This document shows positions 32,865 to 39,677 of a stretch of 39,677 nt of DNA, piece after piece. Source of the DNA: a bacterium. GTDB lineage: Bacteria; Cyanobacteriota; Vampirovibrionia; Gastranaerophilales; Gastranaerophilaceae. The stretch covers positions 1-39,677 of the forward strand of contig JAFUUC010000025.1 in the NCBI GenBank assembly GCA_017471365.1, read 5' to 3'. The position numbers and the translations under genes are program-made. The notes under the pieces are model-generated. The model was not told the DNA's origin. It was given only the letters and a program-made list of their open reading frames with translations, and searched no databases. Positions within the stretch are counted from its first letter, which is position 1. The number at the start of each line of letters is the position of its first letter.

Positions 32865-33436
32865 GTATAATAAAAACTTTTGACAATACAACACAAAATA
32901 TTTTAGTTGAACTTGAAAAAACACAAAAAGAGTTTTGGAATATTTCGCGTACGACAGCAGAATTTCTTTATAATTTAATTGTCGATTCAAACAGTAAGAG
33001 CGTTATTGAGGTTGGAACTTCTAATGGTTACTCTGGAATTTGGATAGGCAAAGCTTTAAAAAAAACCGGTGGAAAACTTACTACAATAGAGTTTTACGAT
33101 AAAAGACTTGATATAGCTAAAGAAAATTTTGAAAAATGTGGAATCTCAGAAATTATTGAAACTAAAAAAGGTGATGCAGCAACAATTTTGGAATATTTAC
33201 CGGACGATTTTAAGATAGATTTTGCATTTATTGATGCAAATAAGGCACAATATATCAAGTTTTTCCGTCTAATTGATCCACATTTGAATGTTGGCGGGTA
33301 TATTGCATGTGATAATATTTTATCTCATTACAAAAAAGTTGTACCATTTCTAGAAGACATTGGCAGTAATCCAAATTATGAAAATGTAATTTTACCTTTG
33401 CCTGCGGGTTTATCTTTGGCTAGGAAGTTGAAATAA
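32861..33436 (+). CDS. SAM-dependent O-methyltransferase (catechol OMT-like family)
   Basis: 191 residues. Motif I VIEVGTSNGYSGIWIG, the acidic LTTIEFYDKRLDIAKENF, then KKGDAATIL and FAFIDANKAQYIKFF, with LNVGGYIACDNIL. This is the order of bacterial type 3 O-methyltransferases (caffeoyl-CoA/catechol OMT-like), which need a divalent metal; Asp in IDANK and in ACDN fit the metal site. The substrate is unknown. Overlaps the propeller gene by 4 bases (ATGA) and precedes the HIT gene by 12 bases. Confidence 0.85.
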   Translation: MSIIKTFDNTTQNILVELEKTQKEFWNISRTTAEFLYNLIVDSNSKSVIEVGTSNGYSGIWIGKALKKTGGKLTTIEFYDKRLDIAKENFEKCGISEIIETKKGDAATILEYLPDDFKIDFAFIDANKAQYIKFFRLIDPHLNVGGYIACDNILSHYKKVVPFLEDIGSNPNYENVILPLPAGLSLARKLK

Positions 33437-33448
33437 AGGAGAATAAGT

Positions 33449-33760
33449 ATGAGTGAAAATTGTATTTTTTGTAAAATTATAAATGGGGATTTTGGAACAG
33501 AATTTGTTTATGAAAGTGAAAACACTGTTGTATTCAAAGATATCAACCCCAAAGCTCCAATTCATCTGCTTGTATGCCCAAAAGTTCATGTTCCGTCTTT
33601 AAACGAACTTGAAGATAAAGATTTAATGGCAGAACTTTTGCAGACGGTAAAAGATGTTACTAAAAAAATAGGTTTAAAATCATATAGAACACAAATTAAT
33701 ACCGGTAAAGAAGCCGGACAGGAAGTTTTTCACCTGCATATACATGTTTTAGGAAAGTAA
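33449..33760 (+). CDS. hinT: HIT-family nucleotide hydrolase
   Basis: 103 residues, slightly short for HinT but complete. CIFCKIINGD opens the protein, then VFKDINPKAPIHLLVCPKVHVPSL, and the histidine triad is HLHIHVLGK. HinT proteins hydrolyse aminoacyl- or lipoyl-AMP and phosphoramidates of AMP in the cytoplasm. SD AAAGGAGAA before the ATG; 18 bases before speE. The C-terminal W seen in E. coli HinT is missing, since the protein ends at Gly-Lys after the triad. Confidence 0.87.
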   Translation: MSENCIFCKIINGDFGTEFVYESENTVVFKDINPKAPIHLLVCPKVHVPSLNELEDKDLMAELLQTVKDVTKKIGLKSYRTQINTGKEAGQEVFHLHIHVLGK

Positions 33761-33778
33761 AAGAAAGGGACTTTATAA

Positions 33779-34633
33779 ATGAAAAATGGAATAGAAAATG
33801 GTTATTACCACGAAGTTACACCGCAAGGTTTCGGACTTGTTATAAAAGCAAAAAATGTATTATTTTCGGATAATTCACCGTTTCAAAAAGTTGAAGTATT
33901 TGAATCAGATTCAATGTTGGGAAGAGTGTTAACACTCGATGATTTAATGATGGTAACAGAAGGTGATGAATATCATTACCACGAAATGATTGCACATATT
34001 CCTATGATGCAGCATCCTTGCCCGAAATCAGTACTTGTAATCGGCGGCGGCGACGGAGGCACTGTTAGAGAAGTACTTAAACATAAAACCGTAGAAAAGG
34101 TTGTTCTTTGCGAAATCGATGGCATGGTTATTGAAGCATCTAAAAAATTCCTTCCAACCGTTGCATGCGAACTTGATAATCCTAAAGTTGAGATCAAAGT
34201 CGAAGATGCAATAGAATTTATTAAAGATAAAAAAGAAGAATACGATATTATTTTAATCGATTCAACTGATCCTATGGGACCTGGTGAAGGGTTATTCACA
34301 GATGAATTTTACACAAATATTAAAATTTCACTAAAAAAAGGTGGTATAATGGCTGCTCAATCCGAGTCTCCTGTAACTAATCATAAAGAAATCAAAAAAA
34401 TGTATGAGCAGCTACATCGTGTATTTCCGGTTGTTTCAACTTATACATCAAATATGCCGACTTATCCTGGTGGATATTGGGCTTGGGCATTTTGTTCTGT
34501 CGATGTTAAACCTCTTGAATACTACTGTGATGAACGTGCAAACGAGATTATTCCAACCTGCAAAATGTACAATAAAGAATATCACAACGCACGTTTTGCA
34601 CTACCTAACTATTTGAAAGAATTAGTTAAATAA
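33779..34633 (+). CDS. speE: Spermidine synthase (polyamine aminopropyltransferase)
   Basis: 284 residues, the standard size. The SAM-dependent fold has VLVIGGGDGGTVREVLKH, the putrescine/dcSAM-site GDEYHYHEMIAHIPM, LCEIDGMVIEASKKF, and LIDSTDPMGPGEGLF, which includes the catalytic Asp. It transfers the aminopropyl group from decarboxylated SAM to putrescine. AAAGGGAC SD before the ATG. End of the operon from grpE or dnaJ; a palindromic hairpin follows. Confidence 0.95.
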   Translation: MKNGIENGYYHEVTPQGFGLVIKAKNVLFSDNSPFQKVEVFESDSMLGRVLTLDDLMMVTEGDEYHYHEMIAHIPMMQHPCPKSVLVIGGGDGGTVREVLKHKTVEKVVLCEIDGMVIEASKKFLPTVACELDNPKVEIKVEDAIEFIKDKKEEYDIILIDSTDPMGPGEGLFTDEFYTNIKISLKKGGIMAAQSESPVTNHKEIKKMYEQLHRVFPVVSTYTSNMPTYPGGYWAWAFCSVDVKPLEYYCDERANEIIPTCKMYNKEYHNARFALPNYLKELVK

Positions 34634-34658
34634 TATGTAAAAAGTATTTTTTACAAGA

Positions 34659-34694
34659 CAACAGGAGCCGGCAAATATTTGCCGGCTCCTGTTG
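34659..34694. terminator. 36-bp perfect palindrome between speE and fabF
   Basis: CAACAGGAGCCGGCAAAT is followed directly by its reverse complement, an 18-bp stem with no loop. It lies between the convergent speE and fabF ends. A second small hairpin (GTAAAAA-GTA-TTTTTTAC) precedes it at 34638-34654. Neither flank has a long T-run, so it is an atypical bidirectional terminator. Confidence 0.7.
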
Positions 34695-34712
34695 AATACA
34701 ATTAAAAAAAGT

Positions 34713-35966
34713 CTAAACTTCTTTAAATACAAGCGTTGTGTTGTGTCCACCAAAGCCAAATGAATTTGAAAGTGCTGCGTGAACTTTCTTTTCTCTTGCT
34801 TTATGTGGCACATAATCAAGATTTGCAACGTGTTCATCTTGATTATCAAGATTAATTGTTGGAGGAACAATTCCGTCAGTAATTGTTTTTACGCAAACAA
34901 TTGCTTCAATTGCACCTGTTGCACCAAGCATATGACCATGCATACTTTTGGTTGAACTTACAAGCAAGTTTGGATTTTGCTCTTTATCACCAAAAATTTG
35001 TGCAATAGCTTGAGATTCCGCCATATCGCCAAGACCTGTGCTTGTACCATGCGGGTTAATATAATCAATATCTTCTGGTTTCATGTTGGCATCTTTAAGT
35101 GCAAATTCCATTGATTTCAATGCACCTTTGCCTTCCGGATCAGGAGCAACAATATCGTGTGCATCAGCTGTTTGACCATAACCTATTATTTCAGCATAAA
35201 TCTTAGCTCCACGTGCTTTTGCATGCTCATATTCTTCCAAAACAAGAACACCCGCTCCTTCGCCCATTACAAAACCATCGCGATCAACATCATAAGGGCG
35301 AGAAGCTTTTTGAGGTTCGTCATTTCTTTTTGACAATGCACGACATGCCGTAAAAGCACCAACACCAAGAGTTGTTATTGTTGCTTCACAACCACCCGCT
35401 ACAATCACATCCGCATCACCATATTGAATTGAACGGAATGCATCACCGATAGAATGAGTACCTGTGGCACAGGCAGATACTACAACTTTATTTAAACCCT
35501 TATAACCGTGTCTGATAGAAATACGACCGGAGGCCATGTCAACAATTAGCATTGGAACCGTAAAAGGAGAACCTTTTGTTGGTCCTTTTTCAATCATTGC
35601 AAGGTGATTTTTTTCAAAAGTATTAAAACCACCTGCTGCTGAACTAACAATAACACCTATTCGATAAGGATCTATATTCGCTTCATCAATTCCTGAATCT
35701 GCAATAGCTTCATCTGCTGCAACTACAGCAAATTGAGTAAATCTATCCATACGTTTTGCTTCTTTAGGATCTATATAATCTTCAGGATTAAAATCTTTAT
35801 CTTTAATTTCCGCAGCTATTTTTACGGCTTGCTTTTCGGTATCTATTCTTTCAATTAGGGAAACACCACTCTTGCCTTCAAGCATAGCGTTCCAAAAATT
35901 TTTAACTCCTATACCGCAAGGGGTAACAGCTCCCAAACCTGTAATTACTACTCTTCTTTTTGTCAT
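34713..35966 (-). CDS. fabF: Beta-ketoacyl-ACP synthase II
   Basis: 417 residues, usual length. Thiolase fold with nucleophile Cys166 in VSACATGTHSIG, and the two histidines in NPHGTSTGLGD and SMHGHMLGATG, the Cys-His-His triad of elongating condensing enzymes. The C-terminal SNSFGFGGHNTTLVF is typical. It extends acyl-ACP with malonyl-ACP in type II fatty-acid synthesis. It follows acpP by 81 bases. A terminator-like palindrome lies beyond its end. Confidence 0.96.
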   Translation of the reverse strand: MTKRRVVITGLGAVTPCGIGVKNFWNAMLEGKSGVSLIERIDTEKQAVKIAAEIKDKDFNPEDYIDPKEAKRMDRFTQFAVVAADEAIADSGIDEANIDPYRIGVIVSSAAGGFNTFEKNHLAMIEKGPTKGSPFTVPMLIVDMASGRISIRHGYKGLNKVVVSACATGTHSIGDAFRSIQYGDADVIVAGGCEATITTLGVGAFTACRALSKRNDEPQKASRPYDVDRDGFVMGEGAGVLVLEEYEHAKARGAKIYAEIIGYGQTADAHDIVAPDPEGKGALKSMEFALKDANMKPEDIDYINPHGTSTGLGDMAESQAIAQIFGDKEQNPNLLVSSTKSMHGHMLGATGAIEAIVCVKTITDGIVPPTINLDNQDEHVANLDYVPHKAREKKVHAALSNSFGFGGHNTTLVFKEV

Positions 35967-36047
35967 TTTTTCCTCTTCAAATAATGTGCGAGAATGAAAC
36001 GCATCTCACCCTCGCACTATAATAAACTGTTTAACTTTTAATTCAAA

Positions 36048-36284
36048 TTAGTGAGACAATTTGCTGTCAATGTACGATACAGCATCTTGAACTGTTTGAA
36101 TTTTTTCTGCGTCTTCATCTGGAATTTCGCACTTAAATTCTTCTTCCAAAGCCATAACCAATTCAACTGTGTCCAAAGAATCTGCACCCAAATCGTCTGT
36201 AAAACGAGCTTCTGGTGTAACCAACTTTTCATCAACACTTAATTGATCTACTACAACTTTTTTAACTGTTTCTAATGTACTCAT
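36048..36284 (-). CDS. acpP: Acyl carrier protein
   Basis: 78 residues, acidic. The phosphopantetheine site is Ser36 in [11 protein letters not shown], followed by [25 protein letters not shown], the standard AcpP helix III-IV region. It carries acyl intermediates for FabD, FabG and FabF. It has its own promoter, TTGCAA-17-TATAAT at 36368-36340, with a ~50-base leader, which is needed because the fabD-fabG genes are separated from it by an opposing gene. Confidence 0.96.
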   Translation of the reverse strand: MSTLETVKKVVVDQLSVDEKLVTPEARFTDDLGADSLDTVELVMALEEEFKCEIPDEDAEKIQTVQDAVSYIDSKLSH

Positions 36285-36339
36285 TTTTTCTTTTCCTCTT
36301 TTTAATTTGTTTTTGTATTACTAATACTTTTACTGAAAC

Positions 36340-36368
36340 ATTATAAACCCTTAAATTTTTTTTTGCAA
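36340..36368 (-). promoter_or_regulatory. Promoter of acpP-fabF
   Basis: On the minus strand TTGCAA (36368-36363), a 17-base spacer and TATAAT (36345-36340), about 55 bases before the acpP ATG. Confidence 0.65.
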
Positions 36369-36480
36369 GAACTTTACAATTTATATAATCTTTTGTTAAA
36401 AATCTTAATCATAAATAGCAAAAATATTCATGTCGAAGTATTAATAACTTATCTAATGGTCAAAAATAAAGGGTATTTAT

Positions 36481-37287
36481 ATGCAAATTCCGGCAATTAA
36501 AAATACTGACAAAAACTATCAAAACCCTAACTTTGGTCATTCAATCAGGGTTTGTATTTGTCTAAAAAATTCTTTAGGACAGGATGTATTCATTAACCCA
36601 AATTCAAACAGTAAACTTTACAAAATGCTAAATTCAAAACTTGTAAGTTGGCTTAATGAGGGGTTTATTGAAAGATTAAGAGATTTTGCAGGAATAAAAA
36701 GAAAAGTCTCCAAAACACAACTTTTAGGTGATCTTCACAAAAAACTTATTGAAGATTTAATTGCAATTGACACTGATTACGCTTATATGGGACAAGTACG
36801 TTCGGTTTATCATAGGGGCAAATTAGGTCAAATTGTAACAGGTGTAGATGTTCCGATAGTTGAAAACCTCAGGGGTATTAAAATCTTAAGTATTGCTAAA
36901 ACAGACGCTTATAGATATCATGGTTCATCAAAAACGGATTACATTAAAGATCTTACAAATCTTGTATGGGAAAGTGTTTCCAGATATATAACAAACAATT
37001 CTATTATATTACGATCTAAAAACAATAAGGAAATCATGCTAAGAACCGTGTTTAAAGAAACCGGAAAAAACTCCCAGGGTATGCCTATTTACGAATTAGA
37101 AAGATACGAATTTCACGAAAATAAATCTAAGCCACTGCCACCTATAGATGAAACTATTGCAAAATTTAAATATTCTCCAAAGGTATTAAAAGAAGTAAAA
37201 GCAATTATTGAAAGCAGATTAAAAAGACTTGCAAAAAGGGACATAAAAATTGATAATTTAGAAGATATTCTGCAACCAAACAAATAA
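36481..37287 (+). CDS. Lineage-type hypothetical protein with N-terminal NPNFG motif
   Basis: 268 residues, family not recognised. The first 20 residues, MQIPAIKNTDKNYQNPNFGH, have the Asn/Gln-rich run ending in N-P-x-F-G that I associate with many uncharacterised Gastranaerophilales proteins. The rest is basic and mixed alpha/beta (YAYMGQVRSVYHRGKLGQIVTGVDVPI, ESRLKRLAKRDIKIDNLEDIL). There is no Sec signal or membrane helix. SD AAAGGG lies upstream of the ATG. It reads against the fab genes and splits them into fabD-fabG and acpP-fabF. A strong terminator follows. I cannot suggest a molecular role. Confidence 0.8.
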   Translation: MQIPAIKNTDKNYQNPNFGHSIRVCICLKNSLGQDVFINPNSNSKLYKMLNSKLVSWLNEGFIERLRDFAGIKRKVSKTQLLGDLHKKLIEDLIAIDTDYAYMGQVRSVYHRGKLGQIVTGVDVPIVENLRGIKILSIAKTDAYRYHGSSKTDYIKDLTNLVWESVSRYITNNSIILRSKNNKEIMLRTVFKETGKNSQGMPIYELERYEFHENKSKPLPPIDETIAKFKYSPKVLKEVKAIIESRLKRLAKRDIKIDNLEDILQPNK

Positions 37288-37290
37288 TTA

Positions 37291-37321
37291 AAAAGAGGAA
37301 GTATAAATACTTCCTCTTTTT
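37291..37321. terminator. Bidirectional terminator between the 36481 gene and fabG
   Basis: AAAAGAGGAAGTA (37291-37303), TAAA loop, TACTTCCTCTTTT (37308-37320), with T and A flanks for both directions. Confidence 0.9.
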
Positions 37322-37340
37322 AATACATTAATTTTGTTTA

Positions 37341-38072
37341 TTATAACATTAAACCGCCGGCAACTTCTATAGCCTGACCAGTTACATAATCTGTATCGAG
37401 AGCTAAGAATTTAACAACTTTAGCGATATCTTCCGGAGTACCAAATCTTTTCATTGGAATTGCATTTGCATATTCTTCAATGTTACCGAGATTTGCTGTC
37501 ATTGCTGTTTGAATAAATCCAGGACATACAGCGTTTACGCGAATATTTCTTGAGCCAAATTCTTTTGCTAATGTTTTGGTTAAACCAATCAAACCGGCTT
37601 TTGAAGCGGAATAATTTGCTTGACCAGCATTTCCGTGTACACCGACAATACTTGACATGTTAATAATAGAACCTTGACGAGCTTTCATCATGTGTTTGAT
37701 AACCGCGTGGGTCACATAATATGCAGAACCAAGGTTGATTTTAATAACTCGATCCCATTGTTCAGCGTCCATTCTTACAAATAGTCCGTCTTTTGTTATT
37801 CCTGCATTGTTTAATAGAATGTCGATATGACCGTGTTCAGCTATCATTTTTTCTACAGCTTCTTGAACTTGAGTATCATTTGATACATCAAATTGATAAA
37901 ACCAAGCATTTACACCGATAGCTTTAATTTCGTCAATCGCAGGTTGAGCTGTTGCAGCATCACATATATCGTTAATAATTATGTCACAGCCAGCAGCCGC
38001 AAGTTCTTTTGCACAACTAAAACCAATACCCCTTGAACCACCTGTAATTAAAGCAATTTTTCTTTCTGTCAT
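37341..38072 (-). CDS. fabG: 3-oxoacyl-ACP reductase
   Basis: 243 residues from the ATG at 38072, which has GGAGAAAG upstream; the longer frame to 38102 would overlap fabD and lacks an RBS. Short-chain dehydrogenase fold: cofactor loop TGGSRGIGFSCAKEL, NNAGITKDG, catalytic Ser in NMSSIVGVHGNAGQ and Tyr-x-x-x-Lys in NYSASKAGL. The C-terminal VTGQAIEVAGGLML is typical of FabG. It reduces 3-oxoacyl-ACP with NADPH. It follows fabD by 16 bases. Confidence 0.95.
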   Translation of the reverse strand: MTERKIALITGGSRGIGFSCAKELAAAGCDIIINDICDAATAQPAIDEIKAIGVNAWFYQFDVSNDTQVQEAVEKMIAEHGHIDILLNNAGITKDGLFVRMDAEQWDRVIKINLGSAYYVTHAVIKHMMKARQGSIINMSSIVGVHGNAGQANYSASKAGLIGLTKTLAKEFGSRNIRVNAVCPGFIQTAMTANLGNIEEYANAIPMKRFGTPEDIAKVVKFLALDTDYVTGQAIEVAGGLML

Positions 38073-38088
38073 TTTCTTTCTCCTTATT

Positions 38089-39036
38089 TTATACTGTTGC
38101 AAATTCTTCTTTTAAAGAATTAATCGTGTTTTCCAATGATTCTTTATCATATATATTGTATGTTTTGATTTCGGAATTAATTTTTTTGTTCAAACCGGCA
38201 AGGACTTTTCCAGGACCAATTTCAACAAATGTATCCACATCATTTTCTATCATATTTTCAATAGTTTGTGTCCAATGAACTGATGAACATATTTGCCGTG
38301 GCATTTTGTTTTTAAAATCGTTAGACGAAATTGTCGCAGCAGCATCAACATTTGTTATAACAGGAATTGAGGCACAAGAAATATCCAAATTTTCTACAAA
38401 TTTTGCAAATTCTTTGCTCGCATTTTCTAAAAATTTTGAGTGAAAAGCCCCTGAAACAGCCAGTGGAACAACTCTTTTTGCACCAGCTTCTAGTAATAAT
38501 TCTCCTGCTTTTGTAACGGCACTTTCTTCACCGGTTAAAACAACTTGAACAGGTGAATTGTAATTCGCAACATCAACATAACCCGCACTTGAAGCATCTT
38601 TCAATACTTTTTCAACAGAACCTGCCGGAGCATTCAATATTGCTGACATAGTTCCGCCTTTCACTTGCCCCATTAGATCTGCTCTTTTTTGAATAGCTTT
38701 TAATGTTGTTTCTAAATCCATAACACCTGAAGCATACATAGCACAGTATTCACCCAAACTGTGACCGGCAGTAAATGCAGGTGTAACTTTAAATTCAGAC
38801 CTAAAAGCTTCCAAAGCTGCTATTGACATGGTTACAATCGAAGGTTGAGTGTTAATTGTTTGTTTAAGATCATCTTCCGGACCTTCAAAACAAAGTTTTA
38901 AAACATTTTTATTTAAAACTTTGTCAGCTGTATCAAAAACTCTTTTTGCAGCTTCAAAATTTTCATATAAATCTTTTCCCATACCAACGTTTTGAGCTCC
39001 CTGTCCAGGAAAAATAAATGCTATCTTTTTCACCAT
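38089..39036 (-). CDS. fabD: Malonyl-CoA:ACP transacylase
   Basis: 315 residues, standard. GQGAQNVGMG at residues 11-20, the nucleophile Ser93 in GHSLGEYCAM, the conserved His in SGAFHSKFLE, and QTIENMIENDVDTFVEIGPGKVL near the end. It loads malonate onto ACP for chain extension. SD GAGGGA precedes the ATG. It is first of fabD-fabG on the minus strand; fabH and plsX are not upstream, where a prepilin-family gene lies on the same strand. Confidence 0.95.
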   Translation of the reverse strand: MVKKIAFIFPGQGAQNVGMGKDLYENFEAAKRVFDTADKVLNKNVLKLCFEGPEDDLKQTINTQPSIVTMSIAALEAFRSEFKVTPAFTAGHSLGEYCAMYASGVMDLETTLKAIQKRADLMGQVKGGTMSAILNAPAGSVEKVLKDASSAGYVDVANYNSPVQVVLTGEESAVTKAGELLLEAGAKRVVPLAVSGAFHSKFLENASKEFAKFVENLDISCASIPVITNVDAAATISSNDFKNKMPRQICSSVHWTQTIENMIENDVDTFVEIGPGKVLAGLNKKINSEIKTYNIYDKESLENTINSLKEEFATV

Positions 39037-39153
39037 AATTTATAAAATCCCTCATTTAATCGTTTTAACAAAGGAAATTATACAATAAACACCAAAAAAC
39101 GCAAACCGTTTTTTGATGTTTATTTACTGAATTGTTTACTTGATAGTTTTGTA

Positions 39154-39175
39154 TGGTGGGGTACTTACCCCACCA
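39154..39175. repeat. Perfect hairpin downstream of VR3
   Basis: TGGTGGGGTA-CT-TACCCCACCA, a 10-bp stem with a 2-base loop, 17 bases after the stop of the prepilin-family gene. No T-tract is on either side. It matches the hairpin at 9235-9254 in type and the VR1 hairpin (930-943) in position. Confidence 0.65.
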
Positions 39176-39192
39176 CTAATTAAATAACTGAG

Positions 39193-39677
39193 CTAGCCTC
39201 CTACGCAAACAACGCGGAAACCGTTGCCATTGCGGCGGTTGGTGTCGCTCCAAACCGTAGTCGAACTGCGGAAGACGCGGCCCCACGCACTGCTCGAGTC
39301 GTCCTCGAGGTCACCCCAAAGGTAGAACCACGAAGCGGAATCTTCTATGCCCAGTTTGGCTGTTACGCTCTTATCCCACTCGTTTGCAGTTGGGTCTGTA
39401 GCGTTGTATTCTTCAGACTCGCTGATTGAATTGTCGTTGTATATTGCCTTAGCTATATTTGCAAGTTCACTCGCTTTTGGTAATCTGCCACCTTGATTTT
39501 TACACTCAACCATAGCTCCTACCCAGTAGTCATCGTTGTTATTTAAGTAGCAGCTTTTAATTGCTTCGTAGCCTTCTTTACCTATGTAATCACGACAACT
39601 CACCGGCGTTGGAACTTTAGCCTGGCTAATTATTTTAACTCCGCCTATCTCTATATAAGAATCTTCAATTTTTGCTC
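39193..39677 (-). CDS. Prepilin-family surface protein with variable C-terminus (5' end outside window)
   Basis: The frame stays open to the window edge (AKIEDSYIEIGGVKIISQAK before the GTG at 39603), so that GTG is internal and the gene continues beyond 39677. The visible 160 residues are closely related to residues ~147-306 of the gene at 1-921, including CRDYIGKEGYEAIKSCYLNN, GGRLPKASELANIAKAIYN and WFYLWGDLE. The ending is SAWGRVFRSSTTVW...NGFRVVCVGG, whose NGFRVVC closing is characteristic of the C-type-lectin fold used by diversified proteins. Composition changes from AT-rich to GC-rich within the last ~45 codons. Proposed role as for the 1-921 gene. Confidence 0.8.
   Translation of the reverse strand, partial: AKIEDSYIEIGGVKIISQAKVPTPVSCRDYIGKEGYEAIKSCYLNNNDDYWVGAMVECKNQGGRLPKASELANIAKAIYNDNSISESEEYNATDPTANEWDKSVTAKLGIEDSASWFYLWGDLEDDSSSAWGRVFRSSTTVWSDTNRRNGNGFRVVCVGG
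39201..39336 (-). other. Putative DGR variable region (VR3)
   Basis: A 136-bp segment, three bases longer than VR1, with the same 5' start (GCTTCGTGG) and the same 18-base 3' end. Variable codons include GAC, AGC, AGT, GGC, GTC, CGC, GAC, ACC, AAC and GGC where VR1 has TAC, GGC, ACT, ACC, TAC, AAC, TAC, GGC, GAC and GAC. All listed pairs end in the same third base. Confidence 0.6.
39201..39677 (-). repeat. Right arm of the ~475-bp inverted repeat (partner 437-910)
   Basis: Reverse complement match to 437-910, described at that entry. This copy runs off the window edge. Confidence 0.8.

Noticed and set aside
38073-38102. Longer fabG start overlapping fabD
   Set aside because: ATG 38072 has GGAGAAAG in place and gives the standard FabG N-terminus; the extension has no RBS.
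39154-39175. Intrinsic terminator for the inverted prepilin gene
   Set aside because: No T-tract on either side of the hairpin; its placement relative to VR3 fits a DGR-type hairpin better.

Overview
Taxon and style (inference from sequence). The window is AT-rich and carries a bacterial housekeeping set together with features I associate with Candidatus Gastranaerophilales (Melainabacteria/Vampirovibrionia), the non-photosynthetic gut relatives of Cyanobacteria. These features are prepilin-like proteins beginning with FTLAEVLITL/FTLSEVMITI cores, a lineage-type N-terminus with an NPNFG motif, PPi-dependent glycolysis, and several tetratricopeptide proteins. I could not test this placement with a search. 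I found no tRNA, rRNA, CRISPR array or complete insertion sequence.

Layout. 1-921: 3' part of a prepilin-like gene ending in a GC-rich variable C-terminus. 1081-4495: menG/ubiE, convergent with a TPR protein-hypothetical-ysxC operon. 4584-6629: a Xer recombinase, a putative structured RNA and a cysteine-rich prepilin. 6641-9005: hisS with an endonuclease IV-like gene, then an XRE regulator. 9024-10169: an unusual intergenic block with a 46-bp perfect palindrome, nested palindromic repeats and a shortened prepilin copy without a visible start codon. 10272-15082: VOC protein, murA with a small partner, gmk, groES-groEL. 15156-21914: a membrane-anchored hypothetical, lysC, a second TPR protein, then a divergent histidine kinase-DUF2130 pair. 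21911-25307: thioredoxin-like, rnhA, two small HTH proteins, a UvrD-family helicase. 25454-27241: two small secreted matrixin-like proteases flanking a MntA-HepT toxin-antitoxin pair. 27314-34633: acetyltransferase, PPi-phosphofructokinase, grpE-dnaJ, a secreted propeller-like protein, O-methyltransferase, HIT protein, speE. 34713-39036: fabD-fabG and acpP-fabF, separated by an opposing lineage-type gene. 39193-39677: a second prepilin-family gene, inverted relative to the first.

Most interesting signal. Three prepilin-family genes end in short GC-rich segments (778-910, 10015-10158, 39201-39336) closing on RVVCV/RFVCL. Between the first and third, the differences in the first half of the segment fall only on codon positions 1 and 2 of NNC/NNT codons, while intervening codons and the 18-bp 3' end are identical. 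Both are followed within 30 bp by a perfect short hairpin. This is the pattern left by adenine-directed mutagenic retrohoming, so I read them as variable regions of a diversity-generating retroelement acting on pilus-type surface proteins. No reverse transcriptase or template repeat lies in the window, so this is a strong inference and not a demonstration.

Other points. At menG, the 5871 prepilin, hisS and gmk, a -10-like hexamer ends exactly six bases before the ATG, suggesting leaderless mRNAs. A 224-bp element at 5555-5778 is closed by two nested 8-bp complementary helices. A 46-bp palindrome sits on divergent -10 boxes next to an XRE gene.
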